Of a DNA stretch of 64,000 nucleotides, positions 17,276 to 25,487 are shown one piece after another. The stretch's first letter is position 1; every line of letters begins with the position of its first letter. The notes beneath the pieces are model-generated. The model did not search any database, was not told the DNA's origin, and saw only the letters and a program-made list of their open reading frames with translations. Made by a program: the position numbers and the translations under genes. The stretch comes from Bacteroidota bacterium (GTDB taxonomy: Bacteria; Bacteroidota; Bacteroidia; Bacteroidales; VadinHA17): positions 82,590 through 146,589 of the forward strand of contig DRFJ01000051.1 of assembly GCA_011050615.1 (NCBI GenBank). Direction: 5' to 3'.

Positions 17276-18820
17276 TTAAAAAGGAGGTATTCCATGTTTT
17301 TTCTGAGGGAGGAAAACAGATTTATTATCTGACACCTCAATTGCATGGATAAGCATTCTTCTTGTTTCACAGGGTTCAATGACCGCATCCACGTATCCTT
17401 TGGCTGCTGCCACATAGGGATTTGCAAATTTTGACTTGTATTCTTCCACTTTTGCTTTACGGGTTGCCTCAGGGTCATCTGAGGCCATAATTTCCTTTTT
17501 AAAAATAATGTTGGCAGCTCCTTCTGGTCCCATCACAGCAATCTCTGCTCCCGGCCAGGCAAAGACGAAATCGGCCCTGAGATGTCTTGAGCCCATGGCT
17601 ATATATCCTCCTCCGTATGCCTTTCTTATTATTACGGTTATTTTTGGAACGGTAGCTTCACTGTAGGCATACAGCACTTTTGCCCCGTGTCTTATCACAC
17701 CTGCATGTTCCTGGTCAACACCCGGAAGGTAGCCCGGCAGGTCAACAAAAGTTATAATCGGTATATTGAAGGCATCGCAATAACGTATAAAGCGGGCCGC
17801 CTTATCAGAGGAATCAACATCCAGTACTCCTGCCAGCTCCAGAGGCTGGTTTGCCACAAAACCTACGGTTGATCCGTTTATCCTGCCAAATCCGATCACC
17901 ATATTTTTTGCCCAGTGCCTTTGTATTTCAAAGAATTCTGACTTGTCAGTAACACTTCTTATAACATCCTTAACATCATAGGGCAGGGTCGGGTCTGAAG
18001 GGACAATATTATCTATTTTACAATCATCAAGTGGTTCGGCAGGCTCCATATTTTTAGCTTTCCTCTGGTTATTCCATGGTATATAACTTACCAGTTCCTT
18101 GATCTTGGCAAAGCATTCATCTTCCGTCTCAGCATAAAAATGAGCATTTCCCGTTATTTCGGCATGTACCCTGGCTCCTCCCAGATCTTCCATTGAGATT
18201 TCCTCACCCAGCACGGTTTTTATTACTTCCGGGCCTGTAATAAACATTTTTGAGATATTCTGCACCACGAAAACAAAATCGGTAAGTGCAGGAGAATAAA
18301 CGGCTCCCCCGGCACAGGGACCAAGGATTACCGATATCTGCGGTATTACACCACTTGAAAGAGTATTCCGGAAAAATATCTCCCCGTAACCTGCAAGTGA
18401 GTTCACTCCTTCCTGGATCCTGGCCCCGCCCGAATCGTTAATACCTATAAGTGGTATTCTCATTTTCAGGGCATGGTCCATTATTTTCGTGATCTTCCTT
18501 GAGTGCATGAGCCCCAGGGAACCTCCTGCCACAGTAAAATCCTGTGCATAAATGGCAATGGGAGCTCCCTCTATTGTTCCTGTTCCTATTATCACACCAT
18601 CACTTGGAAGGCTTTTTTTATCCATGTCAAAATCGCGGGCTTCATGTTCAACGAACATATCATATTCGCTGAATGAACCCTCGTCAAGAAGAATCATTAT
18701 TCTCTCCCTGGCGGTTCCCTTACCCATTGCTTTCTGTTTCCGGATTGCTTTTTCACCTCCTCCAAGCAGTATTCTCTTGCGTCTTTCCTGAAGTTCACGG
18801 ATCTTCTGATCTATAGGCAT
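17276..18820 (-). CDS. Acyl-CoA carboxylase / methylmalonyl-CoA decarboxylase carboxyltransferase subunit
   Basis: Carboxyltransferase of the PccB/MmdA type, moving a carboxyl group between biotin and an acyl-CoA. Two crotonase-like halves are visible: the N-half with MGKGTARERIMILLDEGSF, SGGARIQEGVNSLAGYGEIF and GPCAGGAVYSPALTDF; the C-half with VGFVANQPLELAGVLD, FVDLPGYLPGVDQEHAGVIRHGAK and YGGGYIAMGSRHL. Length 514 aa is typical. Only the carrier gene follows; no biotin carboxylase or OadB/OadG membrane subunit is in the window, so propionyl-CoA carboxylation versus methylmalonyl-CoA decarboxylation cannot be decided. Confidence 0.93.
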   Translation of the reverse strand: MPIDQKIRELQERRKRILLGGGEKAIRKQKAMGKGTARERIMILLDEGSFSEYDMFVEHEARDFDMDKKSLPSDGVIIGTGTIEGAPIAIYAQDFTVAGGSLGLMHSRKITKIMDHALKMRIPLIGINDSGGARIQEGVNSLAGYGEIFFRNTLSSGVIPQISVILGPCAGGAVYSPALTDFVFVVQNISKMFITGPEVIKTVLGEEISMEDLGGARVHAEITGNAHFYAETEDECFAKIKELVSYIPWNNQRKAKNMEPAEPLDDCKIDNIVPSDPTLPYDVKDVIRSVTDKSEFFEIQRHWAKNMVIGFGRINGSTVGFVANQPLELAGVLDVDSSDKAARFIRYCDAFNIPIITFVDLPGYLPGVDQEHAGVIRHGAKVLYAYSEATVPKITVIIRKAYGGGYIAMGSRHLRADFVFAWPGAEIAVMGPEGAANIIFKKEIMASDDPEATRKAKVEEYKSKFANPYVAAAKGYVDAVIEPCETRRMLIHAIEVSDNKSVFLPQKKHGIPPF

Positions 18821-18929
18821 AGTGAAATGTATTTGTTATTACCCTGAATATCTAAAAAATAAAACTTCCTGAAAAATAATTAAGATACAACATTAATAAA
18901 ATCAAATGAATAAATAAAGAACACCTATA

Positions 18930-19018
18930 AATATTTTTCGAACAGGGATATGAGCCCGGTCACTAACCCAATTTATATCATTCTTTATTAATATCATATA
19001 TATTAATATTTTTCGAAC
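18930..19018. repeat. Pair of 14-bp direct repeats in an AT-rich intergenic region
   Basis: The sequence AATATTTTTCGAAC occurs at 18930-18943 and again at 19005-19018, 75 bp apart start to start, in the AT-rich gap between the carboxyltransferase start and the 3' end of the LptF/G gene. It could be a duplicated regulatory site upstream of the carboxyltransferase gene or chance in AT-rich sequence. Confidence 0.5.
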
Positions 19019-19023
19019 GCAAG

Positions 19024-20118
19024 TTATTTAGGCGCCTTCCTGTAGAGTAATATTGCTATACTGAGGTAGAGAATATTAGGCAGCCACATTGCAAACATGG
19101 GGTTCAGGCTGCCTTTAAGTGAAAACTGTGTGGCAAACTGCATAAAGAATATATACGAGAAGCTGAGGGCCAGGCCAAAACCTATTTGCACGCCAATGCC
19201 GCCGCGTACTTTTTTTGACGACAGTGATACGCCTATAAGTGTAAGAATAAAAACGGAGAATGGATTTGCCAGGCGTTTATGTTTTTCATTCAGGCACAGC
19301 AATACTTCTTCAGACCCCTGCAGTTTCAATAAATCGATGTATTCATTCAGTTCGAAAAGGTTCATTGTAACAACAAAATCCTCTCCTCTTTCAAAGTCGT
19401 CCGGTGTTATCGTCAGCGTTGTATCTATCCTCCTCCCCTTCCTAATATATTCCTGGCCGTCTATGATATCCCTGATGACATAGTTCCTGGCGCTCCATTT
19501 ATTCAGTGTCGAATCCCATGTGATATGTGTTGCCATAAGTTTGGATTCAAGCTCTCCGTCTTCATTAAAGCGTTCAAGGCTGAATTCAGTTCCTATCTGG
19601 GCAGATGAACGGTATGTTTCCATGAAAGCATACACATTGGGATAAACCTGCCTGTGTATGTTCCTTGCCATAAAATGTGAACTTCGTCCCCGATAGTACT
19701 TATCCTCAAATTCAATTCTTTCTTTATTTGAATGTGGTATTACAAAATTTGTCAGAAAAAAAGCTATGATAGCAATAAGGAGGGAGGAATAAAAATAAGG
19801 TAACATCATTCGCCTGAAGCTTACTCCACTGCTCAGGATGGCTATAATCTCAGTATCGTAAGCCATTTTTGAGGTAAAGAAAATAACTGCAATGAAGGTA
19901 AAAAGGGGGGAAAAAAGGGTGGCAAAATATGGAATGAAATTTAAATAATAATCAAATATTACAGCTTTCAGGGGTGCTTCCTTTTCAAGAAAGTCATCGA
20001 TTTTTTCGGAGAAGTCAAATATTATTGCCACTCCCATAATAAGGACAAGTGCCAGGAAAAATGTTCCCAGGAACTTTTTAATAATAAAAACATCCAGTGT
20101 TTTCTTTTCAATCCTCAT
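19024..20118 (-). CDS. LptF/LptG-family permease (YjgP/YjgQ)
   Basis: Inner-membrane subunit of the lipopolysaccharide export ABC complex (LptB2FG), which drives LPS from inner to outer membrane. The family start LDVFIIKKFLGTFFLALVLIM forms TM1; further membrane segments occur near 50-80, 100-120, and three in the C-terminal 80 residues (PFSVFILTLIGVSL, IGFGLALSFSYIFFMQF, MFAMWLPNILYLSIAILL). The middle is the periplasmic beta-jellyroll. 364 aa fits. Whether it is LptF or LptG cannot be said. Its ATG overlaps the tgt stop by 1 bp (TAATG), so the two are translationally coupled. Confidence 0.88.
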   Translation of the reverse strand: MRIEKKTLDVFIIKKFLGTFFLALVLIMGVAIIFDFSEKIDDFLEKEAPLKAVIFDYYLNFIPYFATLFSPLFTFIAVIFFTSKMAYDTEIIAILSSGVSFRRMMLPYFYSSLLIAIIAFFLTNFVIPHSNKERIEFEDKYYRGRSSHFMARNIHRQVYPNVYAFMETYRSSAQIGTEFSLERFNEDGELESKLMATHITWDSTLNKWSARNYVIRDIIDGQEYIRKGRRIDTTLTITPDDFERGEDFVVTMNLFELNEYIDLLKLQGSEEVLLCLNEKHKRLANPFSVFILTLIGVSLSSKKVRGGIGVQIGFGLALSFSYIFFMQFATQFSLKGSLNPMFAMWLPNILYLSIAILLYRKAPK

Positions 20119-21245
20119 TATATCCTCTGTGCAAGTGCAACAATCATCCTGTTTTTCCAGTTCCGGTATTCACCTTTTTCTATACGCAGGCGTGCTTCGT
20201 CTACAAGCCACAAATAAAAGGCCAGGTTATGTATGCTGGCTATCTGTGCCCCCAGCATCTCTCCCGAGCTAATAAGATGGCGGAGATAAGCCTTTGAATA
20301 ATAGCGGCTGACATCCGAAGGACCATTTTCATCGATGACTGAATAGTCATTTGCCCATTTACTGTTTTTAATATTAATTATTCCTTCACGGGTAAACAGC
20401 ATGCCGTTCCTCCCGTTTCTTGTCGGCATTACACAGTCGAACATATCAATCCCACGGTCTATTGCTTCCAGGATATTCACCGGCGTACCAACACCCATAA
20501 GGTAACGGGGTTTTTCTTCGGGTAGTATGGCATTAACTACTTCTACCATTTCATACATCAAATCAGGCGGCTCTCCAACGGATAAGCCTCCTATGGCATT
20601 ACCCTGCATACCGGCTTCTGCTATATATTCAGCCGACTGCTTTCTGAGATCAGCATAGATACTTCCCTGGACTATGGGAAAAAGAACCTGCCTGTGTGAA
20701 TAAAGCTCATCTGTTGTATTGAACCTTTGCACCGCCCTTTCGAGCCACCCATGAGTAAGAATCATCGATCTCCGTGCATAATCATAATCACAGGGATAAG
20801 GTGCACACTCGTCAAAGGCCATAATAATATCGGCACCTATTATCCTCTGTATATCAACAACCGATTCAGGCGTGAATGTATGTGGCGACCCGTCAATATG
20901 CGACCTGAACAAAGCTCCTTCTTCCGTAAGTTTCCTGTTATCAGAAAGGGAAAAAACCTGGTAGCCTCCACTGTCGGTTAACAGAGCCCCATCCCAGTTC
21001 ATGAACTTATGCAGACCTCCTGCTTCCCCGAGTATGTCAGTACCTGGTCTTAAATACAGGTGGTAGGTATTCCCCAGAATAATGCTTGCTTTAACCTGCT
21101 CTTTCAGATCCCTTTGCATTACACCTTTTACCGTCCCGGCTGTTCCAACGGGCATAAAAACCGGTGTATTTATTTTCCCATGATCAGTCCGGAGAATCCC
21201 GGTTCTCGCTCCTGAAGAGGGGTCCTTTTTCTGAATCTCGAACAC
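20118..21245 (-). CDS. tgt: Queuine/preQ1 tRNA-ribosyltransferase
   Basis: Exchanges guanine 34 of GUN-anticodon tRNAs for preQ1 in queuosine synthesis. Motifs are TPVFMPVGTAGTVKGV, the catalytic-region ALLTDSGGYQVFSL, GNAIGGLSVGEPPD, MGVGTPVNILEAIDRGIDMFDCVMPTRNGRNG (split here only as landmarks). The start is set at GTG 21245 (375 aa, family norm about 376) because a -7 promoter element lies at 21270-21277; an in-frame ATG at 21374 would be upstream of the promoter and adds 43 non-family residues. The usual CxCxxC zinc cysteines before KAYLRHL are absent (the stretch reads DENGPSDVSRYYS). I recall such loss in other Bacteroidota Tgt proteins. Confidence 0.93.
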   Translation of the reverse strand: MFEIQKKDPSSGARTGILRTDHGKINTPVFMPVGTAGTVKGVMQRDLKEQVKASIILGNTYHLYLRPGTDILGEAGGLHKFMNWDGALLTDSGGYQVFSLSDNRKLTEEGALFRSHIDGSPHTFTPESVVDIQRIIGADIIMAFDECAPYPCDYDYARRSMILTHGWLERAVQRFNTTDELYSHRQVLFPIVQGSIYADLRKQSAEYIAEAGMQGNAIGGLSVGEPPDLMYEMVEVVNAILPEEKPRYLMGVGTPVNILEAIDRGIDMFDCVMPTRNGRNGMLFTREGIINIKNSKWANDYSVIDENGPSDVSRYYSKAYLRHLISSGEMLGAQIASIHNLAFYLWLVDEARLRIEKGEYRNWKNRMIVALAQRI

Positions 21246-21269
21246 CTGATATTCATTTATATAATTGCA

Positions 21270-21277
21270 CAAATGTA
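21270..21277 (-). promoter_or_regulatory. -7 promoter element for tgt
   Basis: Minus-strand TACATTTG, a TAnnTTTG match, 25 bp upstream of the GTG at 21245. It decides between the two candidate starts. Confidence 0.6.
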
Positions 21278-21385
21278 GTGCATAGATACTGTCTTTGAAA
21301 ATAAGCCGGAAAAAAAGAGTATTATAAATAATTCCCTTTGCAGGATTCAGTAAACTTAGTAATATTACCACCATAAAAAAAATCG

Positions 21386-22519
21386 ATGTTTGAGTTTCAG
21401 CCCGCTACTATTGAGTATATATTACTGGTCATATTTGCCGCTTCAGTGCTGGTTCAGTTATTCTATTACCTTATCTTCTACCTGAGAACGGGTACCTCCA
21501 GGCCGGGCGAAAGGAAAAGTCAAAACCTTCCGGTATCGGTCATTATCTGTGCCCGGAATGAAGCTGAAAATCTCGAAGTATTCCTCCCGTCGGTACTGGA
21601 ACAGGACTATCCTGATTTTGAGGTTATTGTGGTTAATGACTGTTCTGATGATGACACTGAAGATATCCTTGAAAAATATGCCAGGCAATACGAAAAGCTG
21701 AAGATTACCAAAATATATAAGGAATCAAGCCTGAGGCACAGCAAAAAGATGGCCCTCTTCCTGGGTATTAAGGCAGCCAGTAATGAGATATTGCTTCTTA
21801 CCGATGCCGATTGCCAGCCGGTATCAGAAAACTGGATATCAAGTTTTGCCTCTTCCTTTACCGAATCCACTGATTTTGTACTGGGCTACGGGGGCTACCT
21901 GAAAAAGAAAGGCCTGCTCAATAAGTATATAAGATGGGATACCATGTTCATTGCCATGCAATATACCGGAATGGCCATGGCGGGACTTCCATATATGGGT
22001 GTGGGCCGGAATCTTGCATACAGGAAATCCGTCTTCTTTAAAAACAAGGGCTTCGGACCTAATCTCTACCTTCAGTCGGGTGACGATGACCTCTTTGTTA
22101 ATATGCTGGCCGAAAAGAAAAATACCACGGTAAACCTGGCACCTGAGTCGTTCACCCGCTCAATTCCTGCTGGTTCATGGAAGGAATTCCTCAGGCAGAA
22201 AACCAGGCATCTGTCTACAGCTTCTCATTACAAAATGCTTACAAAGTTCCTCTTGGTTACCGAACCGCTATCAAGGCTCCTGTTTTATTCGCTCCTCCTT
22301 GTCCTTTTGATATTAACAAACCTGTACCAGGCCATAGGGATGGCAGCTGCAGCTGTCATAATCTGCAAACTTATAAGCTATGTCCTTGTCCATAAGAATT
22401 TGAACGAAAAAGATTTATTAGTATTTTCGCCGTTGTTTGATATCATTTCTCCTTTTTTGAACGTTTACTTTTTATTAAACGTAGCCTTTAAAAGACACCA
22501 GTATTACGAATGGAAATAA
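21386..22519 (+). CDS. Family 2 glycosyltransferase, membrane-anchored
   Basis: Processive-type GT-A glycosyltransferase. A hydrophobic N-terminal segment (about 8-33) precedes the catalytic domain: LPVSVIICARNEAENLEVFLPSV, VVNDCSDDDTEDIL, LLTDADCQPVSENW (DxD-like), and a QKTRHLS region resembling the Q/RxxRW acceptor site. Two or three C-terminal membrane segments follow (about 290-365). Acceptor and sugar unknown; cell-surface polysaccharide or lipid glycosylation is likely. Its 3' end overlaps the following sigma-factor gene by 10 bp. Confidence 0.88.
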   Translation: MFEFQPATIEYILLVIFAASVLVQLFYYLIFYLRTGTSRPGERKSQNLPVSVIICARNEAENLEVFLPSVLEQDYPDFEVIVVNDCSDDDTEDILEKYARQYEKLKITKIYKESSLRHSKKMALFLGIKAASNEILLLTDADCQPVSENWISSFASSFTESTDFVLGYGGYLKKKGLLNKYIRWDTMFIAMQYTGMAMAGLPYMGVGRNLAYRKSVFFKNKGFGPNLYLQSGDDDLFVNMLAEKKNTTVNLAPESFTRSIPAGSWKEFLRQKTRHLSTASHYKMLTKFLLVTEPLSRLLFYSLLLVLLILTNLYQAIGMAAAAVIICKLISYVLVHKNLNEKDLLVFSPLFDIISPFLNVYFLLNVAFKRHQYYEWK

Positions 22520-23106
22520 AACCTGAACTTTCAGAAAAAGCACAATACGATTTAAAACTGGTAAAACTTGCCATTGACGGCGATGAGAAAGCTTATGCTG
22601 AATTGATGAACAGGTATCGCGACTCTATTTATTATATGCTGCTGAAAATGGTCAATAACCCTTCCGATGCCGACGATCTTACTATTGAAGCCTTCGGAAA
22701 GGCTTTCAAAAACATACAATTATACACTCCAAATTATGCCTTCAGCACCTGGCTTTTCAGGATAGCAACAAATAACTGTATTGATTTCATCAGGAAGAAG
22801 AAATCGGCTCCCACTGCAATGGAACAACAGCAGGACGAACAGGAAGATCCTGCCGCAAACCTGCAATCTGAAATTCCGGGGCCTGAAGAAGAAATGATGC
22901 AGCAACAAAAAATCAGGCACCTGACCCATGTTGTCAGTCAGCTTAAACCAAAATACAGGCGCCTGATTGAATTGAGATATTATAAGGAATATTCCTATGA
23001 AGAGATTGCCCGTGAACTGAATCTCCCCCTGGGAACTGTGAAGGCACAGATATTCAGGGCAAAAGAATTGCTGTATAATATCCTGAACAAGACAGAGCAC
23101 ATATAG
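22510..23106 (+). CDS. ECF-type RNA polymerase sigma factor
   Basis: Sigma-70 family factor with region 2 (about 35-105: DADDLTIEAFGKAFKNIQLY and FSTWLFRIATNNCIDFIRKK) and region 4 (about 135-190: LIELRYYKEYSYEEIARELN, LPLGTVKAQIFRAKELL). The linker is Gln/Glu-rich (about 100-130). 198 aa is normal for ECF factors. It overlaps the glycosyltransferase gene by 10 bp and the rsmG start by 1 bp, and no anti-sigma gene is adjacent, which is the usual state for the conserved Bacteroidota factor in this neighbourhood. Confidence 0.9.
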   Translation: MEIKPELSEKAQYDLKLVKLAIDGDEKAYAELMNRYRDSIYYMLLKMVNNPSDADDLTIEAFGKAFKNIQLYTPNYAFSTWLFRIATNNCIDFIRKKKSAPTAMEQQQDEQEDPAANLQSEIPGPEEEMMQQQKIRHLTHVVSQLKPKYRRLIELRYYKEYSYEEIARELNLPLGTVKAQIFRAKELLYNILNKTEHI

Positions 23107-23726
23107 TGAATAATCCCATTGAAAAATATTTCAACAGCTATTCCAGGTCAGTAAAAGACAAACTCTACCGCCTTGAAGCCTTTTACTCAGATTGGAATAC
23201 TAAGATAAACCTTGTGTCGCGAAAAGATATGGACAGATTTTTACTTCACCATGTAACACACTCACTCAGCATAGGCAGAATTATCGAATTCAGGCAGGGA
23301 ACAAGAATTTTAGATGCGGGTACCGGCGGGGGACTTCCGGGAATTCCCCTTGCCATAGCCTTTCCCGAAGTATCGTTCACCCTTGTTGACTCGGTCAGGA
23401 AGAAGATAAATGCCGTTGAAGATATCAGGGCAGGACTGAATCTGCATAATGTTGAAGTCAGATGGTCGAGGATAGAAGATATAAAGGAAAATTTTGATTT
23501 CGTAGTAAGCAGGGCTGTGGCACCTTTCACAGATTTACTCAATTGGGCGGGCAAACTTATACGCCGCCAGTCTTTCAATAGCATGCCAAACGGTATTGTA
23601 GCTCTTAAAGGCGGTGACCTTTCCGGGGAACTCAGGAACTACCCGGATTGCAGAATTTATAATATCTGCGATTTCTTTGACGAGGAATACTTTCTGGAGA
23701 AGAAGATTGTTTATATGCCGGTATAG
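23106..23726 (+). CDS. rsmG: 16S rRNA (guanine-527-N7)-methyltransferase
   Basis: SAM-dependent methyltransferase modifying G527 of 16S rRNA (loss gives low-level streptomycin resistance in other bacteria). Motifs are FYSDWNTKINLVSRKDMDRF, the SAM-site ILDAGTGGGLPGIPLAIAFP, LVDSVRKKINAV and VVSRAVAPFTDLLNWAG. The start is GTG 23106 overlapping the upstream stop TAG by 1 bp. 206 aa is normal. Confidence 0.94.
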   Translation: MNNPIEKYFNSYSRSVKDKLYRLEAFYSDWNTKINLVSRKDMDRFLLHHVTHSLSIGRIIEFRQGTRILDAGTGGGLPGIPLAIAFPEVSFTLVDSVRKKINAVEDIRAGLNLHNVEVRWSRIEDIKENFDFVVSRAVAPFTDLLNWAGKLIRRQSFNSMPNGIVALKGGDLSGELRNYPDCRIYNICDFFDEEYFLEKKIVYMPV

Positions 23727-23756
23727 TATCATGTTTCCTGCTACCAGTTACAGGCC

Positions 23757-23895
23757 TTCTTCGTCCTGCCCCATGCGTCATGCTTCATGATTCACTTCTT
23801 CCTGCCCCATGCGTCATGCTTCATGATTCACTTCTTCCCGCCCCATGCGTCATGCTTCCCGATTCACTTCCCCCGCCCCATGCTCCGGGCTTGCA
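23757..23895. repeat. Tandem 36-bp intergenic repeat, about 3.7 copies
   Basis: Two full units (23795-23830 and 23831-23866) are flanked by a near-complete unit (about 23757-23794, with a 2-3 bp insertion) and a degenerate partial unit (from 23867). The core is CCCCATGCGTCATGCTTC followed by ATGATTCAC. It fills the gap between rsmG and the rpmH promoter and is far more GC- and pyrimidine-rich than neighbouring intergenic DNA. An open frame across it (MLHDSLLPAPCV repeated) is only the translated repeat. Confidence 0.85.
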
Positions 23896-23925
23896 GGATG
23901 TCTTGATAAAGCAGGGAAATTACTT

Positions 23926-23955
23926 TTTGTTTTTCAAAAATTATCATTACTTTTG
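23926..23955 (+). promoter_or_regulatory. Promoter of rpmH (TTTG, 18 bp, TACTTTTG)
   Basis: Near-perfect Bacteroidota promoter: -33 TTTG at 23926-23929 and -7 TACTTTTG at 23948-23955 followed by C. It lies 45 bp before the rpmH ATG. Confidence 0.8.
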
Positions 23956-24000
23956 CAGCTCAATAATAGTTGGGCAAGAATTTAAGAAACTAGATATAAG

Positions 24001-24159
24001 ATGAAAAGAACATTTCAGCCATCGAGAAGGAAAAGAACGAACAAACATGGTTTCAGGGAAAGGATGTCTACGCCAAACGGTCAGAAGGTACTGGCCAGGC
24101 GTCGTGCCAAAGGCAGGAAAAAATTAAGTGTTTCGGACGAACCGAAACATAAAGGATAA
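24001..24159 (+). CDS. rpmH: Ribosomal protein bL34
   Basis: 52-residue, very basic ribosomal protein of the large subunit. The start [20 protein letters not shown] and the centre [20 protein letters not shown] are the family signature. The C-terminus has a short extra tail ([12 protein letters not shown]), as in other Bacteroidota. It has its own promoter and a strong terminator, so it is monocistronic; the common rpmH-rnpA pairing is absent here. Confidence 0.97.
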   Translation: MKRTFQPSRRKRTNKHGFRERMSTPNGQKVLARRRAKGRKKLSVSDEPKHKG

Positions 24160-24189
24160 ATTTTACTTCCCACCTTACAATAACAAAAA

Positions 24190-24218
24190 GTGCTCCGCAG
24201 ATTGCGGAGCACTTTTTT
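24190..24218 (+). terminator. Rho-independent terminator after rpmH
   Basis: Perfect 9-bp stem GTGCTCCGC/GCGGAGCAC with a 5-nt loop, preceded by AAAA and followed by TTTTTT. Confidence 0.93.
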
Positions 24219-24278
24219 GTTTTGCATCGTTCCGGCTTTTCTTGCTAACTTTAGAGGCTGATATTTGTTTAATACAAT

Positions 24279-25376
24279 ATGAAAGATTTTATACCCAGGG
24301 AATTCAGAACCATTTACGGGAAAATAATTAATGATGAGAGGATAACATCAACAGAAGGCTTGATGCTTTATAATTCCAACAATCCCGGCCTGCTGGGCTA
24401 CCTGGCAGATATTGTAAGAAAAAGAAAAAATGATGACCACGCCTTTTTTAACCGCAACTTTCATGTAGAGCCCACCAATATCTGCATCCATAACTGTGAA
24501 TTCTGCTCGTACAGGAAAGCGGCGGGAAGTAAAGAAGCATGGAATTACAGTGCAGGTGAAATACTGGATATAGTCCGCCGCTTTGACGATAAGCCCGTTA
24601 CTGAAGTGCATATTGTGGGGGGAGTACATCCTGATCATAATATAGATTATTACTGCAGGATACTGCAAATGATCAAAAACCACAGGCCCGGACTGCATAT
24701 AAAAGCTTTTTCGGCAATTGAGCTCGACTATATTATCAATAAATCCGGACTGAGTATACGTGAGGGTTTGCTTAAATTGAAAGAATGCGGACTGAATTCA
24801 ATCCCGGGCGGTGGCGCCGAAATATTTGACGAAAAGGTAAGGGCAATAATTTGCAAGGATAAATCCTCATCGGCCATGTGGCTGAAAATACATGAGGAGG
24901 CACATATGGCAGGTATACCATCAAACGCCACCATTCTTTACGGTCATATGGAGACATATGAACACAGGATTGACCATATGGAAAGACTCCGTAAGCTTCA
25001 GGACCGGACAGCCGGATTTAATTCATTCATTCCCCTGAAGTTCAGAAAGGAAAATAATAAAATGAGAAGGTTTGGAGAAGTGAATATCATAGAGGATATG
25101 AAAAACTATGCCGTGTCCCGTATCTTCCTGGATAATTTCCCCCATATAAAAGCCTACTGGCCTGCACTTGGCAAAGAAACAACCCAGCTTGCCTTATCAT
25201 TCGGTGTGGACGATGTGGATGGTACCATTGATGATACCACAAAGATCTATTCCATGGCAGGCGCCAAAGACCAGAACCCATCAATGACAACTGAGGATAT
25301 ATGCCAGTTAATAAGAGGGGCAGGCTTTAAGCCGGTTGAAAGGGACACTCTGTATAAGGTGGTAAAGGAGTGGTAA
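24279..25376 (+). CDS. mqnE: Aminofutalosine synthase (radical SAM)
   Basis: Radical SAM enzyme of the futalosine pathway to menaquinone; it joins the SAM adenosyl radical to 3-[(1-carboxyvinyl)oxy]benzoate. The cluster motif is CIHNCEFC (Cys69, Cys73, Cys76). MqnE-type rather than MqnC-type stretches are VHIVGGVHPDHNIDYY, FSAIELDYI, SIPGGGAEIFDE and ALSFGVDDVDGTIDDTT. 365 aa is normal. No other mqn gene is in the window. Its presence implies menaquinone-based respiration made by the futalosine rather than the classical Men route. Confidence 0.9.
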   Translation: MKDFIPREFRTIYGKIINDERITSTEGLMLYNSNNPGLLGYLADIVRKRKNDDHAFFNRNFHVEPTNICIHNCEFCSYRKAAGSKEAWNYSAGEILDIVRRFDDKPVTEVHIVGGVHPDHNIDYYCRILQMIKNHRPGLHIKAFSAIELDYIINKSGLSIREGLLKLKECGLNSIPGGGAEIFDEKVRAIICKDKSSSAMWLKIHEEAHMAGIPSNATILYGHMETYEHRIDHMERLRKLQDRTAGFNSFIPLKFRKENNKMRRFGEVNIIEDMKNYAVSRIFLDNFPHIKAYWPALGKETTQLALSFGVDDVDGTIDDTTKIYSMAGAKDQNPSMTTEDICQLIRGAGFKPVERDTLYKVVKEW

Positions 25377-25423
25377 CAAACCCATTCTAAACTTTATTCA
25401 ACTCTGTTATTTGTCTTTCGTCT

Positions 25424-25456
25424 TTTGTCTTGAGTCGCTATATAATTTTATCTTTG
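25424..25456 (+). promoter_or_regulatory. Promoter of the PASTA-rluD cluster
   Basis: TTTG at 25424-25427, 21 bp, then TATCTTTG (exact TAnnTTTG) at 25449-25456 followed by C; 31 bp before the ATG. Confidence 0.65.
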
Positions 25457-25487
25457 CCCATACGTTAATATTAAATAAAGCTGTATT

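Noticed and set aside
17248..17478. Minus-strand open frame overlapping the end of the carboxyltransferase gene
   Set aside because: It is a shadow in another frame of a well-supported gene and has no domain.
21246..21374. N-terminal extension of tgt to an upstream ATG
   Set aside because: It would start upstream of the likely promoter and adds 43 residues not typical of the family.
23757..23895. CRISPR-like array
   Set aside because: Units are contiguous without unique spacers and no cas gene is present; it is a simple tandem repeat.
23780..24004. Open frame of 74 codons with repeated LLPAPCVML-type peptide
   Set aside because: It is only the translated 36-bp tandem repeat and runs over the rpmH promoter; no start signal or coding pattern.
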